The notes under the pieces were generated by a model that worked only from the letters and a program-made list of their open reading frames with translations, was not told where the DNA came from and did not search any database. Of a stretch of 64,000 bases of DNA, positions 56,558 through 64,000 are shown piece by piece (position 1 is the first letter of the stretch; each line of letters begins with the position of its first letter). The DNA lies in the NCBI GenBank assembly GCA_036850595.1, contig CM072159.1, positions 32,975,682 through 33,039,681 on the forward strand, in the 5' to 3' direction. This DNA is from Rhyacichthys aspro. Taxonomy: Eukaryota; Chordata; Actinopteri; Gobiiformes; Rhyacichthyidae. Both the position numbers and the translations under genes were made by a program.

Positions 56558-59500
56558 CTGTTCAACAAGATCAGAGCGAGCTCCAGGTTTAGTTAAAAGT
56601 CAAATAAACCTTTTTATAAAGAACTTTTTATCTTATTGCAACTCAAGAGGCTTCACAAAATCAAATCCTTAAACACAATATTCCCAACAGTTAAAAAACA
56701 ATGGTGGCTTTGTTTCACTGCATCTTACTCAGTAAAATAGAACAGATTAAAATAAATAAATGTAAGTGAGATAAACACGACATAAAAGCCAGACTAAATA
56801 AGTTTTGAGTTCTTGTTTTAAAAATGTCGATGTCCTCTACATTGTTTCTGTGCAGAGTTTAATAAAAAAAGTATATTTATCTGAACCAAAAGTAAAAGAA
56901 CAAAAGCTTCAGTCGATGCAGCGTCAGATCGACTCTGATTGGTTTGGTTTTGTCTCTAAACCAGAATGAAACCTGTTATGGAGCTGTTAACATGACGCTA
57001 AGATCTGCTCAAAACCAAACCTTCTTGATTTGATTTTAATCTATTTTTTGTCTTGCTGCTAACCTAAAAGTGAGATTCAAATGTATTTTTTAATGTTTTT
57101 TGCCAACACAAAACAGCAGCAGTGAGTATTACCCTCAGAGTGAAAATAAAGCAGTTTATGTTGGATACTTTTTAGTTTTATCTTTGCATGAACAGTTTCC
57201 TCCACTTCTCTAAACCAAAGCATTCAGGTCATTTTTTCGTTTTTATCGTCTACAGAGTCTCCTTCACGCCTCTGCATTTTTATATTGAGCTTTTTCTGCT
57301 GTGTGTATTTGACTGGTTCTTACCGCTGGTGTTGTGCCTCCCTGCTCCTCGTCTGTAGCTCGGTTGGTATCCAGCCTCCTGAGGAAACCAAACACTACGT
57401 TACATTCTGAATTGTGAAGAGCCAAAATAATACTATACTGTAGCTGCTCGAGTAGTGTTTACTCACTCTAGCAACGTAAAAAGTGGAAGAGTCTCTGAGA
57501 TGAGGCTGAGACACAGAAGGTCCTGATGAGAAACAAACCAGTGTCACTGAGTTTTGATGGAAACAGCCTCGAAACAAAAGCCAAAAGCACAGTTTGAGAC
57601 GCAGTAAAGAGCAGGAGAGGGAAGGTCTGCGGTAAATACCTCGACACCAACCTGAAGAGCGATAGTTTTGAGCCTTCCCTGTGCCTCGTGTCATACCTCT
57701 GACAGATCCTCGAGGGTACTGACCCGACCGGCCTCCTCCGGACGGACTCGGAGACAGGAACATCCGCCCACAGCCGTACGCCGGATACACTGAAGAGCAA
57801 AGAACAGGCCTCACAAACCACAGAGTCAAACAGAAATCAGGTCTTGGAGGGTTTACCTGGCTGGGGTTCTTCGTCCGACGGGTCGAACTCTGGAGGGGTT
57901 TGGGTGCTGGCGCTGATGAACCTGGGTTGGACGAAAACGGGTGACCCTCCTCTTTTAAAAGGCAGCTCCCCGTTTGGAGGTAACGGGGGGCTCACCTTAA
58001 AAACCTACAGCAGAGGAACAGGGGTTATGGTCCACAGTAGAAGAAGAAGAACAGTAGAAGAAGAAGAAGAGTGTTTCTGCTTTTCTACAGTGACAGAATG
58101 GAGTGGGTTTCATTCAATAAAAATATTTTTTTTACTGTTGCATTTAGTTTTTTAGTTGAATCAAGTTTATTGTAGTCTTTATAATGAAGGATTTTAATAG
58201 ATGAGAATGATCAGTCCACAGCAGGATTTTGTCCAATCACAGCTCACTTCAGGTAAAAAGGAGCGCTCCCATTGGTCGACACTGATGTCAACAACGAAGG
58301 AACAAGGAAATAAACCAAGGAAATGGGTTATTCTGTTGGAAATACGTCTTATTTTACAGAGAAACAGCTCAAAAAAGATAAAAATAGAGAAACAGCAGCA
58401 AATGAAACATGAATAAATGTTGGTAATGCTTCAGTGTTTAATGAGACAGAGATAATTACAGGATCACTACAGTCTACAAACTACAAAAAGAAGACGTACC
58501 GACTGAATGTTCTTAAAGTGAGCAGTGGGCAGAGAGTGTCTGGAGGGAGGAGTGGTGAAGCTCTGGGTCTGAGGAAGAGGAGGAGGAGTGGAGGTCAGCG
58601 GAGAGCTCTTCACCAGATCTGACGCTGGAGTCTGAGAACAAACACAAACGGGTGACGATACTTCACAATAAAACACAGAACGGCATCGAACGGTGCTTTT
58701 ACCAGGGCAGAGCTCTGGGGCGACTCTCGGCAGAAAAGTGGAGGAGACTGGAAAACTTTAGAGTCGCTTAGACACAGAGGCTCCTGGAGAAAAGTTCAGA
58801 ACACACTACAGAGAACAGCAGTCTGAATCCAACTAAAACCTGTTCAAATCCAACTAAACCCTGCTCTAATCCAACTAAAACCTGCTCTAATCCAACTAAA
58901 CCCTGCTCTAATCCATCTAAACCCAGCTCAAATCCAACTAAAACCTGCTCTAATCCAACTAAAACCTGCTCTAATCCAACTAAACCCTGCTCAAATTCAA
59001 CTAAAACCTGCTCTAATCCAACTAAAACCTGCTCTAATCCATCTAAAACCTGCTCTAATCCAACTAAAACCTGCTCTAATCCAACTAAAACCTGCTCTAA
59101 TGCTTCTAAAACCTGCTCAAATCCATCTAATATCATAAATAAATAAATAAATAAAACACAAACAAATAAACAAATAAATGAAATAAGTAATAAATAAAGT
59201 AAATAAATGTGTACGTGAGACAGGTCCAGGTCTGACGTGTCCAGGCTCCGGTCTCCGTTGGTCAGACTCTGTTTGTGATCGAGGCGCCTCGTGGAGAGTG
59301 GAGTGGACTGAGGAGGAACAGACCAGTTCAGAACAAGTCTCGATAAAAACCACAAGAGACTGGTGAGAAACCTGCTGCTTACATGTAAGGTTTTAGGAAG
59401 AGCTCCGGGACTTCTGAGGTCGGCCTGAGCTGTGAGGAGACAAAAATACTCTATTACACTTTGTTTTCAGAAAATATAAGGATATTTCTGCAACTACAGT

Positions 59501-61132
59501 GATATTTGGAGGGTAAACATTTTGATTTTTTTATTTAGTAAAATGTATTGAGATGTTGAGGTTCTCCATATTGTATTTAAATTGTTTATTTTTTGCCATT
59601 TTTTCCCAAAACTCAAAGCTGCCATTTCCATCACACCTTAATAACTTCAAATAATTTTATTTCTTTCAGTTTTATAAAACAATGTCAACAAAACCTGCAG
59701 AATTTTGAAAACTTTTTGGTTGAATTTGGTGTTTCTGACTTTAACTTCTGTGAGCTTTGTGATGGAAATGACACAAAATATTAATTAAATGATTAATGAT
59801 TAATATTAATTAAGTGATTCTGACAAAAAGTTAAATAAAATAAAGGCAAAGTAAATGCAATTAAATGCATTTATTATGAAAAATTAGCATAAAATCACAA
59901 CCACTGACCCCAAGGCACAAGTGTTGTTTTGTTGGAAAAATACATTAAACCCTTTTTAACAACTTTTTTTTAATTCCATTAAAACTAACATTTTTCTTTT
60001 GGGGAATTATAAAGTTAATATTTTTATTAGAATGATAAATTGATTGAGTTCCAGTTGAACATCTCACTGAGCGACGAGCAGTGCACAACAGAAACACATT
60101 TAAGTAAATCTTTTAATATAATAAAAATATTGTGAAATGTGCCTTTTTTTCTTAAGTTCATTTTGTTGCAAACTAGTCCCCAAATAAATATGTAGTTTTT
60201 TTATGAACCAAGGACACAATCATCACCCTCTTAAAGTAAATCTGAAGTTTTTATTTACCGAGAGGAGAGGGCGATCCAGACGACCTTCTCTTCAGTCTGA
60301 CGTGTCCGTTTGTGGAAGAACTGTCACTGTCCAAAACTGAGTCCTGCACAAGACCAGACCTTATAAAACTGCATTAAATATAACATATGTAAAGTCAGGG
60401 GTCAGAGGTCGGACCTGCATGAAGCTGAAGGAGCCGTGGATCTTGGTCATCAGGTCCTCGAGCTGCCGTTTCCTGAGAACAGGGTCTTTGGGCAAAGCTG
60501 AAGGAGAGTTGAAGACCTCCACAGACGTCTGCAGATCTACAGGCTCCAGGAAAAAAACAGGTTTAACAGAAGTTCACAAAGTTTCAATAAAAACAGATTC
60601 AACTTGAAGAGAGTAGATTTACTGATTTATGATCCTCTCTTCTGCCCTTCTTCTCTTTCTTCTGTGAATGAGATCACTGTTATTAGAGGCTGCACCAGTT
60701 CAAATCCATCTAAAACTTGTCCAAATCCAACTAAAACTTGTACAAACCCATCCAAACCCAGTCTGAATCCATCCAAAACCTGTTCAAATCCATCTAAAAC
60801 CCATCCAAACCCAACCAAACCCATCTAAAACCCAACCAAACCCATCTAAAACCCGTCCAAACCCATCTAAAACCCATCCAAACCCAACTAAAACCCGTCC
60901 AAATCCATCTAAAATCCGTCCAAACCCATTTAAAACCCGTCCAAACCCATCTAAAACCCGTCCAAACCCATCTAAAACCCATCCAAACCCATCTAAAACC
61001 CGTCCAAACCCATCTAAAACCCATCCAAAACCCATCCAAACCCAACTAAAACCCGTCCAAACCCAACTAAAACCCGTCCAAACCCAACTAAAACCCGTCC
61101 AAACCCATCTAAAACCCGTCCAAACCCCCTAA

Positions 61133-61185
<53 letters not shown>

Positions 61186-61230
61186 CCCCCCCCCCCCTCC
61201 CCCCCCCCCCCCCCCCCTCCCCCCCCCCCA

Positions 61231-61273
<43 letters not shown>

Positions 61274-63809
61274 ACCCCCCCCCCCCCCCCCCCCCAACCC
61301 CCCCCCCCCCCCCCCCCCCCCCCCAACTAAAACCCGTCCAAACCCAACTAAAACCCGTCCAAACCCATCTAAAACCCGTCCAAACCCAACTAAAACCCGT
61401 CCAAACCCATCTAAAACCCGTCCAAACCCATCTAAAACCCGTCCAAACCCATCTAAAACCCGTCCAAACCCATCCAAACCCATCGAAACCCTCAGTGTCC
61501 CGTCCAGTGTTACCCTCTTGCCGTCGCTCTGTTTTTTGGCCGAGCCCTGGTTCTTGGGGATCAGAGTGGCGGCTCCTCTCCAGGGCTTGTCCAGGGCGGT
61601 CCGAGTGGAAGGGGACGAGTCGGTGAAGGCCGAGTCCCAGTCGTCCGGAGGCTCTCGCTCTTTCGCGGCCTCGAAGTCCGTCTCCCAGCTTTGAACCGGA
61701 GTCGTGTCGCTGTTGAAACACTGTCAGAACCAACAGAGTGAATCCTGGAGCCGGCTCTGGAGAAGAGTTTAACAACTACTCACCTCAGACTCTGATGATT
61801 CAGTCGGTTTGGACTTTAACGAGGCTGAGAAAACAAACAAGATATTATGTTAATCTAATGTTAACAGACATATCAAATCATAACAGGTCTCAAAGTTTCA
61901 GTTATTTTAATGCAAAACCTGCTAAAACCCAAACAAATCCCACTAAAACTCATTCAAATCCAACCACATTCTCACAAATCAATGTAAAACCAGTTTAAGT
62001 CCAACTGAAGTCCATTTAAAACACATTAGATCTATGTAAAAGCCACTCAAATACACATAAAACATATTCAAATCCAATTTAAACCCGTTAAAATCCAACT
62101 AAAACCCATCCAAGTCCACGCAAAACCCATCCTAACACACAAAAAAACATCCCAGTCCACATAAAACCAGTCTCAATTTACGCAAAACCCATCCAAATCC
62201 ACCCAAAACCCGTCCCAATCCACGTAAACCCATCCAAATGTGCTGTTTGAGTCCAGCCCAGTCTTGCAGCAGTGGTTCTTACTGGTGCTGGAGCTGAGGA
62301 GGACCTCGGTGGGTTTGGGTTCAGGAGGAGGGGGCAGACGGCTGAAGTATGTGCTGTTCATCAGGACGTTCAGCTCCTCCTTCAGCAGTTTAACTGGAAC
62401 GACACAAGAGTTAAATCCAGTAAAAGTCCAGTTACACAAACGTCTGAGACTCACATGTGGATCCAGCCACAGGTTTGTCTTTTCCATCGAGAAGATCCAC
62501 GTAGAGCCCAGCAGCCTCCTCCATCTGCTCCTCCAAACTAAAACAAAACAGACCAACAGAACAGGCTTTGTTGAAACCATTTGTTTGCTTTAATACATTT
62601 TTGTTTTGTTTGGATTTTTGTGTAGAATTTATGTTTGAATTATTTTCATTCATTCATTTTGTACCGCTTAGACTTAGACTTTTTTTTTTTTATATTTTTT
62701 TTTATTTTGAAGGCACAGATAAAACTTAACCCTCTGGGTCTGTTCAGTTTGTTTCCACCAGAGTCCCTTCGACACAAAAAATGCTATTTTAAAGATTGCT
62801 AAAGAAATATGTGTCGACATATTTGTCCTATTTTCTTTCTTGTTTTGTTGTTTTTCTTGTTTTAAAGAACGCTAGTGTTAAAATTTTAACCCCTTAAATT
62901 CAAATCTTGGTGTTTTTTAGAAAGTTTATTTTATTTATTATTAAAAAAAATAGATCAATCAATTAAACCAAAAGCTTTTTTTTTTCCATCCCACATATAA
63001 AATTTGAATTTTTGGTGGTTATTATTAGAGTCTGGAAGTGTCAAAAACCACTGCACAAAAATAAAAATTGATCAGAATCAAATCACTTGTAAATAAATTA
63101 ATCCTGGGACCCTAGGACGCAAAAAATGTTTAAAGGCTGTCAATAGTAGTTAATAGTTGGGCTGAAACGATTCATTGAGTAATTTGAGTAATTCACTTAG
63201 TAAAAAGCTTTGATTTTTTTTTTTCCCCTCGGGGCCGCTTAATTTACAGACTGCCCGGCGCCGTGGAACTGCGCAGAAACAAACCGCGTTCCGCCCGGGA
63301 CCCTTAGCCGCAGACATGCACCAGAACATGAAAATCAAGAATCTCTTACAAATAAAAATGAAATGTCAATAGTATAATAATAAACCATGAGTCAATAGCA
63401 CAAAAAATACTGAAGGGACACAGAGGGAACTATGAAAAATTTAGATTCAGCCCAAAACACACATCCTGGCATCAACTCAGACAAAGTAAATAAAATTAAT
63501 CATTAATAAAATAAATACAATTCCAAAAACACCACTAAATGTCCAGGAGCAGGAGGTTTGTGAGTCCCACCTGAGGCTGTAGTCCCGGTGTAGACCCAAC
63601 AGTCCACTGAGCTGCTTCAGGCTGGTCAGCTGAGAGACCTGGACCCGAGGGGCCCGGTTCAGTCCCGAGACCAGGTCGGTCCTGACCCGGTCCTGGTCCA
63701 GACTACGTAGAACCTGCTGGACCTGGAGAACCGAGCTCAGACGTCTCCTCTCCTGCTCCAGCTTCACCGTCTGCTCCCGCTTCACCGCCTTCCTCTGGGC
63801 CCTGAGCAA
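55995..63809 (-). CDS. caprin2: CAPRIN2, caprin family member 2 (3' part: last 16 coding exons seen)
   Basis: Cytoplasmic RNA-granule protein that represses translation and promotes Wnt signalling through LRP5/6 (family knowledge). Sixteen exons join in phase into 715 codons plus stop. In order: the caprin homology region (LLRAQRKAVKREQTVKLEQE, LYVDLLDGKDKPVAGST, FKLLKEELNVLMNSTYF); PKDPVLRKRQLEDLMTKIHG then SFSFMQDSVLD; a Ser/Pro-rich part with STQTPPEF and RGSVRG; YRRGAG and AWSDSSQVSSPDRDG; then a C-terminal C1q domain (about the last 140 residues) ending YSTFSGFLLYQD. The C1q domain separates CAPRIN2 from CAPRIN1. The 5' end is outside the window. The middle is shorter than in human CAPRIN2 (1,127 residues), which has a long Lys/Gln/Pro-rich stretch that I do not see here. 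Confidence 0.94.
56558..57323 (-). other. CAPRIN2 last intron
   Basis: AT-rich, no repeat family recognised and no exon seen. Confidence 0.7.
57324..57378 (-). CDS. caprin2: CAPRIN2 exon (55 nt)
   Basis: EAGYQPSYRRGAGRHNTS plus one base; Arg/Gly-rich, as expected for the RNA-binding C-terminal part. Confidence 0.85.
57467..57522 (-). CDS. caprin2: CAPRIN2 exon (56 nt)
   Basis: GPSVSQPHLRDSSTFYVAR; acceptor CATCAG, donor AGA|GTGAGT. Confidence 0.83.
57697..57789 (-). CDS. caprin2: CAPRIN2 exon
   Basis: VYPAYGCGRMFLSPSPSGGG then RSGQYPRGSVR plus one base; the RGSVRG motif is completed across the splice. Confidence 0.88.
57857..58004 (-). CDS. caprin2: CAPRIN2 exon
   Basis: VFKVSPPLPPNGELPFKRGG, SPVFVQPRFISASTQTPPEF, DPSDEEPQP plus one base. 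VFxVxxPLPP and STQTPP are conserved with human CAPRIN2. Confidence 0.9.
58165..58400 (-). mobile_element. CCAAT-family MITE, second subfamily
   Basis: Near-identical to 5565-5790, including AGTCCACAGCAGGATTTTGT and GAGCGCTCCCATTGGTCGAC. In a CAPRIN2 intron. Confidence 0.8.
58500..58631 (-). CDS. caprin2: CAPRIN2 exon (Ser/Pro/Thr-rich)
   Basis: TPASDLVKSSPLTSTPPPLP, QTQSFTTPPSRHSLPTAHFK, NIQS; 44 codons, likely disordered. Confidence 0.87.
58703..58783 (-). CDS. caprin2: CAPRIN2 exon
   Basis: EPLCLSDSKVFQSPPLFCRE then SPQSSAL; 27 codons. Confidence 0.85.
58820..59130 (+). repeat. 21-bp minisatellite family, array 8
   Basis: About 15 units of AACCTGCTCTAATCCAACTA type, filling most of a 431-bp CAPRIN2 intron; followed by (AAAT)n to the next exon's donor. 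Confidence 0.95.
59215..59307 (-). CDS. caprin2: CAPRIN2 exon
   Basis: STPLSTRRLDHKQSLTNGDR then SLDTSDLDLSH; 31 codons, donor CAC|GTACAC. Confidence 0.83.
59383..59429 (-). CDS. caprin2: CAPRIN2 exon (47 nt)
   Basis: AQADLRSPGALPKTLH, with donor CAT|GTAAGC and acceptor CTCACAG; phase fits. Confidence 0.8.
59430..60258 (-). other. CAPRIN2 intron
   Basis: AT-rich low-complexity sequence; nothing recognised. The small frames here have no conserved features. Confidence 0.7.
60259..60343 (-). CDS. caprin2: CAPRIN2 exon
   Basis: DSVLDSDSSSTNGHVRLKRR then SSGSPSPL plus one base. Confidence 0.88.
60415..60528 (-). CDS. caprin2: CAPRIN2 exon
   Basis: TSVEVFNSPSALPKDPVLRK then RQLEDLMTKIHGSFSFMQ, strongly caprin-like. 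Acceptor chosen at CTGCAG|ACGTCT because the alternative GTAG|ATCTGC breaks the frame. Confidence 0.9.
60695..61135 (+). repeat. 21-bp minisatellite family, array 9a
   Basis: Units AACCCGTCCAAACCCATCTA plus A, G/C-richer than the other arrays, interrupted at 61134 by the C tract and continuing at 61324-61490. On the CAPRIN2 transcript it carries regularly spaced GGG triplets. Confidence 0.95.
61134..61324 (+). repeat. ~190-bp near-homopolymeric C tract inside a CAPRIN2 intron
   Basis: Runs of C up to about 45 long with isolated T, A or AA interruptions, sharply bounded on both sides by the 21-bp minisatellite. On the transcribed strand it is poly-G. It may be real, or a sequencing or assembly artefact. 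Confidence 0.9.
61324..61490 (+). repeat. 21-bp minisatellite family, array 9b
   Basis: Same unit as array 9a, on the other side of the C tract; ends about 24 bases from the CAPRIN2 exon donor at 61513. Confidence 0.95.
61514..61720 (-). CDS. caprin2: CAPRIN2 exon
   Basis: CFNSDTTPVQSWETDFEAAK, PPDDWDSAFTDSSPSTRTAL, DKPWRGAATLIPKNQGSAKK, QSDGKR. SWE and ATLIPKNQ resemble the human SWGVATASLIPNDQ segment. Donor AGG|GTAACA, then the G-rich minisatellite. Confidence 0.88.
61784..61824 (-). CDS. caprin2: CAPRIN2 exon (short)
   Basis: 41 nt: TSLKSKPTESSESE with clean CTCAG acceptor and GAG|GTGAGT donor; fits phase on both sides. Not distinctive alone. Confidence 0.8.
61915..62240 (+). repeat. 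21-bp minisatellite family, array 10 (diverged)
   Basis: Irregular AAACCCATCCAAGTCCACGC and AAATCCAACTAAAACCC units in the next CAPRIN2 intron. Confidence 0.8.
62283..62393 (-). CDS. caprin2: CAPRIN2 exon
   Basis: FKLLKEELNVLMNSTYFSRL, PPPPEPKPTEVLLSSST plus one base. Confidence 0.9.
62455..62537 (-). CDS. caprin2: CAPRIN2 exon (caprin homology)
   Basis: SLEEQMEEAAGLYVDLLDGK then DKPVAGST plus one base; the DLLxGKDxPVxGxT motif is shared with CAPRIN1. Confidence 0.9.
62690..63560. repeat. Dispersed repeat, GGGAGTGTCA family, with a nested repeat
   Basis: AGAGTCTGGAAGTGTCAAAA, AATTGATCAGAATCAAATC and AATGTCCAGGAGCAGGAG match the family. A GC-rich block at 63140-63310 (GGGCTGAAACGATTCATTGA, then CCGCCCGGGA) interrupts it and looks like a separate inserted repeat. 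Confidence 0.6.
63571..63809 (-). CDS. caprin2: CAPRIN2 exon (caprin homology, coiled-coil part)
   Basis: LLRAQRKAVKREQTVKLEQE, RRRLSSVLQVQQVLRSLDQD, LTSLKQLSGLLGLHRDYSL plus two bases. Acceptor TTGCAG lies 6 bases from the edge of minisatellite array 11. Confidence 0.9.
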
Positions 63810-63811
63810 CT

Positions 63812-64000
63812 GCAACAAATCCAACTAAAACCTGTTCAAATCCAACTAAAACCTGCTCAAATCCAACTAAAACCTGCTCAAATCCAACTAAAACCTGTTC
63901 AAATCCAACTGAAACCTGCACAAATCCAACTAAAACCTGCACAAATCCAACTGAAACCTGCTCAAATCCAACTGAAACCTGCACAAATCCAACTAAAACC
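63812..64000 (+). repeat. 21-bp minisatellite family, array 11, reaching the window edge
   Basis: About nine units of CAAATCCAACTAAAACCTG. On the CAPRIN2 transcript the last unit reads TTTTAGTTGGATTTG then TTGCAG and the exon, so the array forms the 3' splice-site region. Confidence 0.95.

Noticed and set aside
56064..56672. 202-residue plus-strand ORF opposite the C1q exon
   Set aside because: Shadow of the GC-rich CAPRIN2 last exon; the minus frame has clear C1q homology.
60528..60536. Acceptor GTAG|ATCTGC for the CAPRIN2 exon ending at 60415
   Set aside because: It would leave the preceding exon out of phase; CTGCAG|ACGTCT eight bases further restores the frame.
61014..61775. Minus-strand Gly-rich ORF of up to 253 residues
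   Set aside because: Mostly poly-G tract plus minisatellite; only its first part overlaps the real CAPRIN2 exon at 61514-61720, and in a different frame.

Overview
The window is vertebrate nuclear DNA, almost certainly from a teleost fish. Its genes are split into short exons with canonical GT-AG junctions. The noncoding DNA is full of teleost-style dispersed repeats, including L2-type LINE tails with a (TCTAA)n end, small DNA-transposon remnants and hAT-like ends, together with many minisatellites. I saw no bacterial or viral operons, no CRISPR array and no tRNA or rRNA gene.

Three protein genes lie head to tail on the minus strand, in the order TMTC1 - IPO8 - CAPRIN2, which is the order and orientation I know from human chromosome 12p11. 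(1) TMTC1, an ER-membrane O-mannosyltransferase with TPR repeats: only its first four coding exons are here (start codon at 26500, exon 4 ending at 13696). The rest lies beyond the left edge, so positions 1-13695 are intron 4. (2) IPO8, importin-8: 24 coding exons between 53280 and about 35387, all phase-consistent, giving about 1,017 codons. The usual short C-terminal exon was not found. (3) CAPRIN2, an RNA-granule and Wnt-signalling protein: the last 16 coding exons (63809 to 55995, 715 codons plus stop), ending in a C1q domain. Its 5' part is beyond the right edge.

Between genes there are about 8.9 kb from the TMTC1 start to IPO8 exon 24 (26.5-35.4 kb, repeats and IPO8 3' sequence) and 2.7 kb from the IPO8 start to the CAPRIN2 stop (53.3-56.0 kb, a GC-rich promoter region and a GACTAGAGCCCG minisatellite).

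The unusual content is in the introns. TMTC1 intron 3 carries 22 tandem units, each looking like a 3' splice site followed by a 5' splice site, directly upstream of exon 4. A single 21-bp minisatellite family has colonised at least seven introns of IPO8 and CAPRIN2 plus the IPO8 3' flank, sometimes reaching to within about 6 bases of a splice acceptor. A family of small DNA-transposon remnants with inferred inverted termini and a conserved CCAAT/palindrome core occurs about 15 times. There are also eight CCAAT boxes at an exact 22-bp period, a ~190-bp near-pure C tract, a 500-bp polypyrimidine tract, a perfect 44-bp AT palindrome, and an upstream ORF whose stop overlaps the TMTC1 start codon. 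The three genes do not form an evident common pathway; they are conserved neighbours.
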